A DNA stretch of 16,359 bases from Candidatus Hydrothermarchaeota archaeon. Its GTDB lineage: Archaea; Hydrothermarchaeota; Hydrothermarchaeia; Hydrothermarchaeales; WAQR01. The notes under the pieces were generated by a model that worked only from the letters and a program-made list of their open reading frames with translations, searched no databases and was not told the DNA's origin. The translations under genes were made by a program, and so were the position numbers. Shown one piece after another: positions 7,443 to 14,540 of this stretch (positions are counted from its first letter, which is position 1; each line of letters opens with the position of its first letter). The DNA lies in NCBI GenBank assembly GCA_015520145.1, contig WAQR01000220.1:1-16359 (forward strand). Reading direction: 5' to 3'.

Positions 7443-7471
7443 TGCAGGATGATTGTGGAGAAACAACAAAG

Positions 7472-7639
7472 ATGACGGTGGATATCGGGAATATCAAAAA
7501 AACAGTTAAAAATACGTTGGTGGATATCGGAGAAATAATTGGAGGTATTATAGTCGAAAGTATGTCCATCCTGTTTCTTACAGGTCTAATCTTCACCATC
7601 ACATATGTCCTGTACAGGTTGATCCTGGTGATGGGGTGA
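7472..7639 (+). CDS. Small single-pass membrane protein upstream of TrkH
   Basis: A 55-residue peptide starting at ATG 7472, with GGAG at 7457-7460. Residues 1-20 are polar and could form an amphipathic helix. Residues 22-52 are strongly hydrophobic (including SILFLTGLIFTITYVLYRLI) and form one long or possibly two short membrane segments. I do not recognise a family. It ends 19 bases before trkH, on the same strand and behind the same promoter. By analogy with small subunits of other potassium transporters (for example KdpF), an accessory role with TrkH is conceivable, but this is inference. A longer form from ATG 7418 (73 residues) is possible but its extra N-terminus derives from a tandem duplication. 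Confidence 0.5.
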   Translation: MTVDIGNIKKTVKNTLVDIGEIIGGIIVESMSILFLTGLIFTITYVLYRLILVMG

Positions 7640-7658
7640 CGGTGGGTATGGTGGTACT

Positions 7659-9140
7659 ATGATAGGGGTTCTAACAAAAGACGATTTCAAAGTGATCTTG
7701 CACAATCTGGGCAGTGTATGTATGGTTATAAGTTTTTCATTTCTAGTACCTGTAATAGTGGCCTATTATTATAAAGAGTTTGCAGAAATACCCGCATTCA
7801 TTGCATCCTTCTTCGCCCTTCTAATCCTCGGCATCTTTTTGAGAACCGTTTTTTTAGCAAAAATAGACATGAAACTGAGGCATGCAATAGGGGTTACAGC
7901 CATCAGCTATCCCGTTGCCGCATTTTTTGGCGCGATTCCCCTTTTGAGTGTCTCACCCTCATTTATAGATGCTTTCTTCGAAGGTATGGCAGGCTGGACT
8001 ACAACAGGTCTATCGATAATCGCTGTAAATGCAGATTCCTTTCCATATTCAATAAATCTGTGGAGACATCTCATGCAGTACCTCGGCGGACTTGGGATAA
8101 TCGTCATCTACCTTGTGATACTCTCAAGGGCAAGTACCGGTACAGGCAGCACTTCGTTTTATACTGCTGAAGGGCGATTTGAGAAGCTGGGTGCCAGCAT
8201 GGTCTCAACCACAAGGGCAATCTGGCTCATTTATCTCATGTTTCTGGTTTTCGGGGCAGTTGCCCTGTATTATGCCGGGATGTCGTGGTTTGATGCCGTA
8301 ACCCACTCCATGTCAGGTATTGCACTCGGCGGCTTTTCTACACATGCAGCAAGTATTGCATATTTTGATAACCAGAGAATAGAACTGGTTACAGTGATAA
8401 TCATGATCATGGGGTCAATAAATTTTGCTGTACACTATTCGGTTATTACAGGAAAATTCAGGGAGATTTATAAAAACGTTGAGATCCAGACATTTTCAAT
8501 AATCCTGATACTCATGTCAGTCCCCACTGTTCTCTGGCTTGCCATGTCCAGCAGCTACCCATCTATATTTACCAGTTTTAGATTCGGTTTTTATCAGATG
8601 GTTTCTGCACTGACAACTACAGGATGGGCAACAGAATCTCCCGAGATGATAGGTCTTTTGTGGGGGCCACTGCCGGTGATAATGGCTGCCCTTGCGATGA
8701 CAATCGGTGCAAGCACAGGTTCGACTGGAGGTGGAATCAAATGTCTTAGACTCTACCTGATTATCAAATCCATACAGTGGGAGATTAAAAAGACACTTGC
8801 ACCTGAAAATGCTGTGATATTAAAGAAGTTTCACAATATCGAAGACAGGACAATAGACAACAAAACCCTGCACGGGATGTTCATAATGGTATTTGCCTAC
8901 ATCATCCTTCTTGTAATATCCACCCTGATAACCGCAGCGTATGGATATCCTATAAGTAACTCGTTCTTTGAATCAGCATCTTCCCTGGCAACAGGGGGAC
9001 TGAGCAGCGGGATAGTACAGGAGGATATGCCATGGCTTTTAAAGATTGTGTATATGATCAATATGTGGGCAGGAAGACTTGAAGTAATCCCTCCCCTCGT
9101 GTTTATTGTCTCACTTAAAGGGATTATTACAAGAAATTAA
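7659..9140 (+). CDS. trkH: Potassium uptake channel subunit TrkH
   Basis: A 493-residue integral membrane protein of the TrkH/KtrB superfamily, which lets potassium into the cell under control of a TrkA ring. Four pore-loop repeats are visible, each with the central filter glycine: TTTGLS (114-119), LGGFST (223-228), TTTGWAT (319-325) and ATGGLS (444-449). TIGASTGSTGGGIK (348-361) and GRLEV (472-476) are further family motifs. The full set of hydrophobic helices is present and the length is typical. The start ATG 7659 has GGTGG at 7650-7654. Its regulatory partner trkA is on the opposite strand directly downstream. The two stop codons overlap at 9137-9140, leaving no room for a terminator between them. 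Confidence 0.95.
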   Translation: MIGVLTKDDFKVILHNLGSVCMVISFSFLVPVIVAYYYKEFAEIPAFIASFFALLILGIFLRTVFLAKIDMKLRHAIGVTAISYPVAAFFGAIPLLSVSPSFIDAFFEGMAGWTTTGLSIIAVNADSFPYSINLWRHLMQYLGGLGIIVIYLVILSRASTGTGSTSFYTAEGRFEKLGASMVSTTRAIWLIYLMFLVFGAVALYYAGMSWFDAVTHSMSGIALGGFSTHAASIAYFDNQRIELVTVIIMIMGSINFAVHYSVITGKFREIYKNVEIQTFSIILILMSVPTVLWLAMSSSYPSIFTSFRFGFYQMVSALTTTGWATESPEMIGLLWGPLPVIMAALAMTIGASTGSTGGGIKCLRLYLIIKSIQWEIKKTLAPENAVILKKFHNIEDRTIDNKTLHGMFIMVFAYIILLVISTLITAAYGYPISNSFFESASSLATGGLSSGIVQEDMPWLLKIVYMINMWAGRLEVIPPLVFIVSLKGIITRN

Positions 9141-9778
9141 AGCCTGGACAGCACGTCCTTGACCTTTCTCCTCATGGATAGAATAATGAGTTTGTCTTTG
9201 ACCTGGAGTCTGGTATCCCCGTAAGGCAGGATGGCTTTACCGTCCCGGTATATTATCATTATCCTTGCCTCTTCTGGAAAGTCCAGTTCCTTTATCCTCT
9301 TCCCGTGAGCCTTCCCCTTCTTATCCAGTGTGTGTTCGATTATCTCGAAGTTCCCGTCAAGGATACAGATGGTCTTGACATCTTTTGAGATTGCGTCTGT
9401 AAAGGCAGATGCAGAGATTAAAAGCGGGGATAGTACAACGTCCACACCAATCTGTTCATAAAGTTTTTTGTTCTCTTCTTTATTTGCCCTGGCAATGAGT
9501 CGTTTGATATTGCTGCTTTTTGCAATCTGACATGCCATGAGGTTCGTCTCGTCATTCCCGGTAAGTGTCATAAATACATTTACCTGGTTGAGCCCTGCGT
9601 CATTTAGTGTCCTGATATCTACACCATCGGAATTGATAACCAGGACGTCAAGCTGGTCTGCAATCTTCTTTGCAGTCTCTTTATCCTTCTCTATCACGAC
9701 TATATCGTGCCCGTCTTCTCTCAAGGATTTGGCGACGCTGTAACCCAGCCTCCCTCCGCCGATTATCATGATATGCAT
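9137..9778 (-). CDS. trkA: Trk potassium uptake regulator TrkA
   Basis: A 213-residue cytoplasmic RCK protein that gates TrkH in response to nucleotides. Residues 1-120 are the NAD/ATP-binding TrkA_N fold: MIIGGGRLGYSVA (4-16) with the GxGxxG loop, and Glu30 at the end of the second strand. Residues 140-213 fit a TrkA_C domain. The minus-strand frame stays open to 9874, but the extra 32 residues have no family character. ATG 9778 begins exactly before the first strand of the Rossmann fold. A TATA-like element at 9801-9809 would start transcription about at that ATG, implying a leaderless message. Single-RCK length is usual for archaeal TrkA. Confidence 0.93.
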   Translation of the reverse strand: MHIMIIGGGRLGYSVAKSLREDGHDIVVIEKDKETAKKIADQLDVLVINSDGVDIRTLNDAGLNQVNVFMTLTGNDETNLMACQIAKSSNIKRLIARANKEENKKLYEQIGVDVVLSPLLISASAFTDAISKDVKTICILDGNFEIIEHTLDKKGKAHGKRIKELDFPEEARIMIIYRDGKAILPYGDTRLQVKDKLIILSMRRKVKDVLSRL

Positions 9779-9800
9779 GATTCCCTGATTGAATAACCGA

Positions 9801-9809
9801 TTATTTAAA
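9801..9809 (-). promoter_or_regulatory. TATA box for leaderless trkA transcript
   Basis: Read on the minus strand this is TTTAAATAA, centred about 26 bases before the trkA ATG at 9778. Transcription would begin at or next to the start codon. It overlaps the end of the probable transposase remnant. Confidence 0.5.
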
Positions 9810-10007
9810 GCTTTTGCACGAAAGGGCTTTGGACAAAGTCCATGTATTCCACACCTCTCCAGAAGATATCCCATCGATATGCTTCCTTTCCTGCTTTATC
9901 CTCCTCCGCAGAGGGATAGGGAAGTCTTTCTTGAACACAGAGAATGCCGTCTCGGATATTGACCTCTGGTTATCATCGGGACTCATGAGAAAATATTTTT
10001 GTCCCAA
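9801..10007 (-). pseudogene. Probable transposase C-terminal remnant
   Basis: The minus-strand frame from 10007 down to a stop at 9801-9803 encodes 68 residues. The segment DDNQRSISETAFSVFKKDF, followed by LRRRIKQERK, resembles the C-terminal part of IS4/IS5-type DDE transposases, where the catalytic Glu sits in an ETxFSxxKRxFG-like helix followed by Arg-rich sequence. No upstream transposase domain is found: the same frame is stopped about 25 bases further up, and I see no Asp motifs in other frames. After the similar stretch the sequence loses family character. I read it as a decayed fragment. The match is by eye, so it remains uncertain. Confidence 0.35.
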
Positions 10008-10013
10008 AGCCCA
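9824..10013. repeat. Inverted repeat of about 14 bp flanking the transposase-like fragment
   Basis: GGGCTTTGGACAAA on the plus strand at 9824-9837 reappears as GGGCTTTGGGACAAA on the minus strand at 10013-9999, with one inserted G. The arms are about 160 bases apart and enclose most of the transposase-like fragment. They could be the ends of a small non-autonomous element or an unrelated coincidence. Confidence 0.4.
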
Positions 10014-10449
10014 TTGTAGTGAGGGTGATTACCTGAAATATTTCCAACCACTGCACTGGATGCAGGTGAAAGAAAGGTGGATAAATGAAAAAAGATATTA
10101 ATATAGTTCACACAATTAAAACATGAACTGATAGGAATCTTAAGTGGCTGTTAATCATCAGGTGTTTACCTGGTGTTTAATGGTGGCGTATCTTGGTCTC
10201 AAAAGGCCATTATATGTCAAGAAGATTTCGTGACGTGTTTGTACAATAGCCTGCTTGGGCTGTTTGCAGCATTCGATTTAAAGGCCAGGACGGTTAACAC
10301 CTGGTTTGCGCATAAGGATGGTCTGTGGCGGTCTGACCGGGTGAAATCTAGAGACACGGTACGAGGTCTTCTCACTGATTCCTTTCTTTCTATATTTTAT
10401 GCTATGTGAGCACATTAATCTATGCTTAACTATCAAAAAGCTGAGGATA

Positions 10450-10470
10450 AAAAGTACTAATAAAAGTACT
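10450..10470. promoter_or_regulatory. Paired AGTACT palindromes upstream of the DUF63 gene
   Basis: AAAAGTACT occurs at 10450-10458 and again at 10462-10470. Each contains the self-complementary AGTACT, 12 bases apart, close to one helical turn. The AT-rich DNA between and around them (ATAAAA) could be the TATA element, about 25-45 bases before the start codons at 10495 and 10503. An operator for a dimeric regulator is plausible. Confidence 0.35.
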
Positions 10471-10494
10471 TCCAGTTTTCAGGCTCATAGCCTC

Positions 10495-10510
10495 ATGGAG
10501 ATATGGAGAT
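10495..10510 (+). repeat. Perfect 8-bp tandem duplication at the DUF63 start codon
   Basis: ATGGAGAT at 10495-10502 is repeated exactly at 10503-10510. The duplication creates two ATG codons eight bases apart in different frames. Only the second (10503) opens the DUF63 frame. The first copy supplies a GGAG just before it. Confidence 0.9.
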
Positions 10511-11378
10511 TGTAACAGTGGTTTCGGAATTTATCGAGAAGTATTTCATAAACCCTATCTATACCGGTGAGGGGTACAATATATATAACACTCTCGCATA
10601 TGCTGCACTGCTGCTTCTTGGAGTTTATATGGTAAAAAGGCTCCTGGAATACCTGGAAGTTAAAATAGATGCAAGGCTCTTCATTGCAACAATGCCATTT
10701 CTGGTGCTGGCAGGTGAGCTTCGCGGCCTGGAATCATATTACAGGGCGACCGGACAGGGCGTGCATGCTTACCTCGTCACTCCTGGCCTGTACATCCTGA
10801 TAGCCACGCTGGCAACAGTCACGCTGTTTTTTGGCAAAAAGCTTGCAGGCGATAGATACGACCGTGTCATGATATACCTCGGTACGATAATTGCTGCCGG
10901 TGGCTTCTTTATTGTGTTCTCGAAGGTTATGGACGTGAGGTCTCAAAATGCAGTTAATGTCTATACCGGTACACCTCTCGTCCTGAACACAGACGTATTC
11001 CTGGGTATATGGATTCTGGCAGCCGTCCTCTCGGCAGGGGTTTTGTGGTGTACCAGGAATATCAATGCTTTCAAGGTCAAGGGTATGTACAGCAGGGAAA
11101 ACGCACTGATAGTCTTTGGCCTTATGCTGATGGCCAGTTCTGCTACACTTGGTTCGGTATCACTCGGATATAGGGGTGAGCAGATGTTCACAGAACTGCT
11201 GCTCAGTTCCTCGCCATATTCATATCTGCTTTTAAACGTTTTAATAGCACTCGGTGCCCTGTATCTTATTGAGGACTCAAAAGAAGAAAGCTGGTACTGG
11301 CTTTTTAAGATTACCATCTTCGTGCTCGGTCTGCCTCACGGGATACATAATTCAATAGGGATCTTGATGGGTGTCTAG
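10503..11378 (+). CDS. DUF63 family integral membrane protein
   Basis: A 291-residue archaeal membrane protein with about seven or eight hydrophobic segments. The start of the family signature is clear: FINPIYTGEGYNIYNTLAYA (about 15-34), then ATMPFLVLAGELRGLES, YLVTPGLY and a C-terminal LPHGIHNSIGILMGV. DUF63 proteins are widespread in Euryarchaeota; their function is unknown to me. The start is ATG 10503, created by an 8-bp duplication that also places GGAG a few bases upstream. It is separated from the cytochrome maturation cluster by 133 bases with T tracts and a new promoter, so it is probably its own transcript. Confidence 0.88.
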   Translation: MEIVTVVSEFIEKYFINPIYTGEGYNIYNTLAYAALLLLGVYMVKRLLEYLEVKIDARLFIATMPFLVLAGELRGLESYYRATGQGVHAYLVTPGLYILIATLATVTLFFGKKLAGDRYDRVMIYLGTIIAAGGFFIVFSKVMDVRSQNAVNVYTGTPLVLNTDVFLGIWILAAVLSAGVLWCTRNINAFKVKGMYSRENALIVFGLMLMASSATLGSVSLGYRGEQMFTELLLSSSPYSYLLLNVLIALGALYLIEDSKEESWYWLFKITIFVLGLPHGIHNSIGILMGV

Positions 11379-11415
11379 ATAACCCTGGTCTGTAACGCAG
11401 GTTTGGCGGGCCTGA

Positions 11416-11450
11416 TTTTTACATTATGTGAACTTTTTTTCCTGTTTTTT
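11416..11450 (+). terminator. Multiple T tracts after the DUF63 gene
   Basis: Runs of five, seven and six T residues occur at 11416-11420, 11434-11440 and 11445-11450, shortly after the DUF63 stop. This is a typical archaeal T-tract terminator arrangement, and the best one in the window. Confidence 0.65.
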
Positions 11451-11462
11451 GCACAATGTAAA
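11418..11462. repeat. Imperfect inverted repeat upstream of the cytochrome maturation cluster
   Basis: TTTACATTATGTG at 11418-11430 and CACAATGTAAA at 11452-11462 are inverted copies differing by two extra bases (AT) in the left arm. The 21-base loop is mostly T. It may be a regulator-binding site for the thioredoxin-ccmF transcript or part of the DUF63 terminator. Confidence 0.4.
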
Positions 11463-11471
11463 TAGAAAGAC

Positions 11472-11480
11472 TTATTATAT
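11472..11480 (+). promoter_or_regulatory. TATA box for the thioredoxin-ccmF cluster
   Basis: TTATTATAT lies 32-40 bases before ATG 11512. Transcription would start near 11502-11506, giving an almost leaderless message and making GTG 11506 a less likely start. Confidence 0.45.
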
Positions 11481-11511
11481 CACAAACCGCATATAAGCCC
11501 CCTGAGTGTTC

Positions 11512-12018
11512 ATGATGCTGCAAACCACGAAAACCAGAACAATCCTGACTTTAATAGGACTTGGCATTGTTGTGTTCTTTTTCTATTATGCAACAAACCA
11601 GACCCCGATTATAAGTGACCAGAACTATACATATATTGCAGAGCTTGAATGGTACAACACCTATGATATGGGGCAGAAGGCCGCAGTTGAGGAAAATAAG
11701 CCGATGATAGTCTATTTCTGGACGATATGGTGCACCTACTGCGAGAAACTCCACAAGGAGGTCTATTCCAGAGAAGACATCAGGGACATCCTGGACAGAT
11801 ACTTTGTCAGGGTGGCAATAGATATGGATGTCAATAAAAAGGATACTCAAAGGTTCAATGTCTATGCGCCTCCATATATAATGTTCATGACTCCACAAGG
11901 CGAAGTTATTACCAGGATACCTGGATATGTACCTGCAGATGAGTTCAAGCCTGTTATCGAGTGGGTCAGGGACAACTACAACTATTCTAAAAATGGTGTA
12001 AAAGGTGTACCGCCGTGA
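11512..12018 (+). CDS. Membrane-anchored thioredoxin-like protein (CcmG/ResA-like role)
   Basis: A 168-residue protein with an N-terminal membrane anchor (about residues 9-27, LTLIGLGIVVFFFYY) and an extracytoplasmic thioredoxin fold. The redox motif is WCTYC (Trp73, Cys74, Cys77), in the usual place after a hydrophobic strand. Pro121 in YAPPYIMF is the cis-proline, and PQGEVITRIPGYVPADEF is the typical C-terminal strand-helix of thioredoxin-family proteins. By position it probably reduces apocytochrome haem-binding cysteines before ligation by CcmF, whose GTG start overlaps its stop codon (GTGA at 12015-12018). The anchor and context favour this over a cytosolic thioredoxin. The start could also be GTG 11506 or ATG 11515. 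I chose the first ATG, given the promoter distance. Confidence 0.85.
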   Translation: MMLQTTKTRTILTLIGLGIVVFFFYYATNQTPIISDQNYTYIAELEWYNTYDMGQKAAVEENKPMIVYFWTIWCTYCEKLHKEVYSREDIRDILDRYFVRVAIDMDVNKKDTQRFNVYAPPYIMFMTPQGEVITRIPGYVPADEFKPVIEWVRDNYNYSKNGVKGVPP

Positions 12019-14525
12019 GTCTCGGGGATATCTTTATTGGGGCAGGTGCAGTCTCTGGAGTGATAAGTGCATTACTCCTCTTAATTGACATATATGCGGG
12101 AAGAACAGGGGATGGAACGAGCAGTATCCCTGCCTCTATCAGGACTGTCGAGAGATGGATGATTGGGGCATTCGCATTTTCGCTTTCCGCAGCATTTCTT
12201 CTCCTGTCCTATGCCTTTGTCATAAGTGATTTCACTTTCCTTTATGTCTGGCAGTTTTCAAGTGTGTATTATCCTTTTTATTATAAGCTGGCAGGAAGCC
12301 TGGCAGGTCAGCAGGGGACAATGCTGTTCTGGGCGGCACTGATAAGCATTGGTGCGCTGTGGCTTGGTAAGGGAAAAGAGTCACAAACTGCATTTGTGAA
12401 GAAAAGTCAGCTCCTGACAGTTGTCCTGGGTCTCTTTTTCACGTATATGACTATCATGGACTCCCCTTTTACCACAATCTACCAGACCTATCCTGACCTC
12501 CAGGATACCTTTATACCCGAGGACGGTAATGGAATGAACCCGCTTCTCCTGGATCCCTGGATGATTTCGCATCCATTTACCACTTTCCTGGGATATGCCG
12601 GTACCACCGTGCCGTTTGCTGCGGCAGTGGTTTATCTCATCTCGACTTTAAGAGGGGCTAGAAGTACAGAGGAGGCATGGAATGCCCAGAAGCTCTGGGT
12701 AACGAAAGGCCTTTTGTGGATGAGGGTTTCCTGGTTTTTTTTGACGCTGTCCATGGCTTTTGGAGGGATATGGGCGTACAAGACCCTGGGCTGGGGCGGG
12801 TTCTGGGGATGGGACCCGGTTGAGACTGCCATGCTCATGCCGTGGCTGATGCTGACTGCCGCGATTCATGTCGTGATAGAGCACAGGAGGGACAGGACAA
12901 AGTACAATATCCTGGCACCTGTACTTGTCGCCTTCTCGTTTTCCATGGTGGTATATGCAACCGCTGTTACAAGAAGCGGGGTCTTTGAAAGTGTCCATTC
13001 TTTTATCTCAGGGGATGTCGGGAGGTACATATTGACTCTACTTTTTGTCTCTTTCCTTATCCCGCTTGTCCTCGGGATTATGAAGTACCTGATGGCAGAT
13101 ATCCGGGAAAGGAAGGATGTGAGCATAATCAACAGGACAAATATCTTTTATTCTGCAATTATAGTCTTTTTAATAATAAATCTGATTACATTTTTCGGGG
13201 TAACGTTTCCTCCGATTATAAAACTGATTACAACAAATAAATATGCAGTGACAAAACAGTTTTTTAATATCTGGCTCTATCCGTTCTTTATCCTCATGCT
13301 CCTTTTGATAGGGCTCGGGCTACAGTACACGCCATCGAAGAAAAAAGATGCTGTGGCATCGTTTTTGTTTTTTGCATTCCTCACCCTGATAATGGCGTTG
13401 ATAAAGCCAAACCAGGATTATAATATAGTTGATTATACCTCTTTTATCTCGGCTGAAAAGCCGTTCCTTTATGAGACTATCGGCGAGATATCTTCTCTAA
13501 GTGTTATACCTCCTGTACTCTATATCCTCTATTCCTCGCTGGTGCGGTTTAGGACCAGGGCTGTCAGGATAGGGGAAACCGGCGGACGGGAATATAATGC
13601 CAGGGAGATTGGAGTAATCCTCATCCATCTGGGGGTTGTGTTTATAAGCGTTGGTATTGTGTTTTCATCCCTTTTTACGACAGAGTTTTCTGTCACTTTT
13701 GATAAGGGGGATATCGGCAGTGTAAAGGTCCTTTCTCCAGCTCTTTTCCATGAAGGGTTTGGAAAGCTCGGTACCTGGGGCGTCCATGCAGGTGAGGGGG
13801 AGAGCGAGTATCGGGTGGTGTTGCTGGATTATAGGGAATATGTGGATTACGGGTCGGCAAAGCCCAGGATCGAACCTGAAAGGAGCTGGATGACCATTGG
13901 CGAATTTCTGGATATCCTGGAGGGTGTGAGGTCTGGCAGGACAGGTATTGAGAGTCTGGAAAGTTCGTATCTTATCAGGGGCAGGGTGGCGGAGGTGATT
14001 GGTACAGCTCATGCTACCTATATCAGGTTGAGGGATGGTAATAATGAATTGTGGGTTGCTACAGGGCCTGGTGTGGAGGTCCCCGAGGGGGCAGATGTTG
14101 TGGTTGAAGGTGAGCAGCCATATCTCAATTTTGGAAGTACGAGTCTTAACAGGACATTTGATGTCCTCCTGATGGCGAGGGGAATCGAGGGATACGAGCA
14201 TGATTATGCAAAGCCAGTGTTCAGGTCCGTACAGCAGGCGAAGGTGGCAATATATAAGGGCGATTCCAAACTCGGCGAGGGATATGTGAAGTATGAGATA
14301 TATAAAAACGGTGATGCACGAAGACCTTTGATAGACAGAAGCCTTTTAAGAGATGTGTTTGTGATATTTGACGGCGGCGCGGGCGGGAGTATCCCGCTTA
14401 CTGTCAGGTTGAAACCGCTGATAAATGAGATATGGCTTGGCGTCATACTCTTTATTGTAGGGATATCTATTTGTATCTTTACGGATAAAGGTACTAGAAA
14501 GGATTTGAAAAATGATGCAATGTAA
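12015..14525 (+). CDS. ccmF: Cytochrome c haem lyase CcmF with inserted OB-fold-like domain
   Basis: An 836-residue polytopic membrane protein of the CcmF/NrfE family, which attaches haem to apocytochrome c outside the membrane. The tryptophan-rich WWD motif is LGWGGFWGWDPVE (258-270), followed by Thr where Asn is usual. All four family histidines have counterparts: His186 (ISHPFTT), His285 (AAIHVV), His327 (ESVHSF) and His538 (LIHLGV). GMNPLLLDPW (173-182) is also typical. The last extracytoplasmic loop (about 553-803) is enlarged. Within it, residues about 655-725 (ATYIRLRDGNNELWVA, then NFGSTSLNRTFD) resemble NrfJ-type periplasmic OB-fold proteins. The final helix is IWLGVILFIVGISICIF (806-822). 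Bacterial CcmF is about 650 residues, so the excess fits an insertion. GTG 12015 has AAGGTG seven bases upstream and overlaps the thioredoxin gene stop. Confidence 0.93.
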   Translation: MSLGDIFIGAGAVSGVISALLLLIDIYAGRTGDGTSSIPASIRTVERWMIGAFAFSLSAAFLLLSYAFVISDFTFLYVWQFSSVYYPFYYKLAGSLAGQQGTMLFWAALISIGALWLGKGKESQTAFVKKSQLLTVVLGLFFTYMTIMDSPFTTIYQTYPDLQDTFIPEDGNGMNPLLLDPWMISHPFTTFLGYAGTTVPFAAAVVYLISTLRGARSTEEAWNAQKLWVTKGLLWMRVSWFFLTLSMAFGGIWAYKTLGWGGFWGWDPVETAMLMPWLMLTAAIHVVIEHRRDRTKYNILAPVLVAFSFSMVVYATAVTRSGVFESVHSFISGDVGRYILTLLFVSFLIPLVLGIMKYLMADIRERKDVSIINRTNIFYSAIIVFLIINLITFFGVTFPPIIKLITTNKYAVTKQFFNIWLYPFFILMLLLIGLGLQYTPSKKKDAVASFLFFAFLTLIMALIKPNQDYNIVDYTSFISAEKPFLYETIGEISSLSVIPPVLYILYSSLVRFRTRAVRIGETGGREYNAREIGVILIHLGVVFISVGIVFSSLFTTEFSVTFDKGDIGSVKVLSPALFHEGFGKLGTWGVHAGEGESEYRVVLLDYREYVDYGSAKPRIEPERSWMTIGEFLDILEGVRSGRTGIESLESSYLIRGRVAEVIGTAHATYIRLRDGNNELWVATGPGVEVPEGADVVVEGEQPYLNFGSTSLNRTFDVLLMARGIEGYEHDYAKPVFRSVQQAKVAIYKGDSKLGEGYVKYEIYKNGDARRPLIDRSLLRDVFVIFDGGAGGSIPLTVRLKPLINEIWLGVILFIVGISICIFTDKGTRKDLKNDAM

Positions 14526-14540
14526 AGGATGTGATTCTAA

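Larger units (their letters stand above)
7289..7471. other. Intergenic region before the small membrane peptide gene
   Basis: This 183-base gap carries a strong TATA-like run and three perfect tandem duplications, described separately. An ATG at 7418 is in frame with the downstream peptide, but the added residues come from one of the duplications (repetitive Val-Val-Trp-Leu), so I treat it as untranslated leader. I see no other gene or RNA. Confidence 0.5.
9810..10502. other. About 690 bases without a convincing gene
   Basis: Between the divergent trkA and DUF63 genes I find no gene with recognisable motifs. The left third holds the transposase-like fragment and inverted repeat. AGTTCA (10105-10110) and TGAACT (10124-10129) form a 6-bp inverted repeat around an AT-rich centre. 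A plus-strand frame at 10173-10409 encodes 78 residues rich in Trp, Cys and Phe, with no ribosome binding site and no family I recognise. The minus strand of the same stretch also has two moderately long frames broken by stops. It looks like decayed or mobile DNA. Confidence 0.5.

Noticed and set aside
7418..7471. Longer 73-residue version of the small membrane peptide
   Set aside because: The additional residues come from the perfect 12-bp duplication and contain repetitive Val/Trp. A GGAG element precedes ATG 7472, though at long spacing.
9779..9874. N-terminal extension of TrkA by 32 residues
   Set aside because: The extra residues are not Rossmann-like. ATG 9778 begins precisely at the first strand, and a TATA element at 9801-9809 predicts transcription starting there.
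13665..14201. Long minus-strand frame of 178 residues opposite ccmF
   Set aside because: The plus strand encodes CcmF with conserved motifs throughout. The antisense frame has no family features and lacks a promoter or ribosome binding site.
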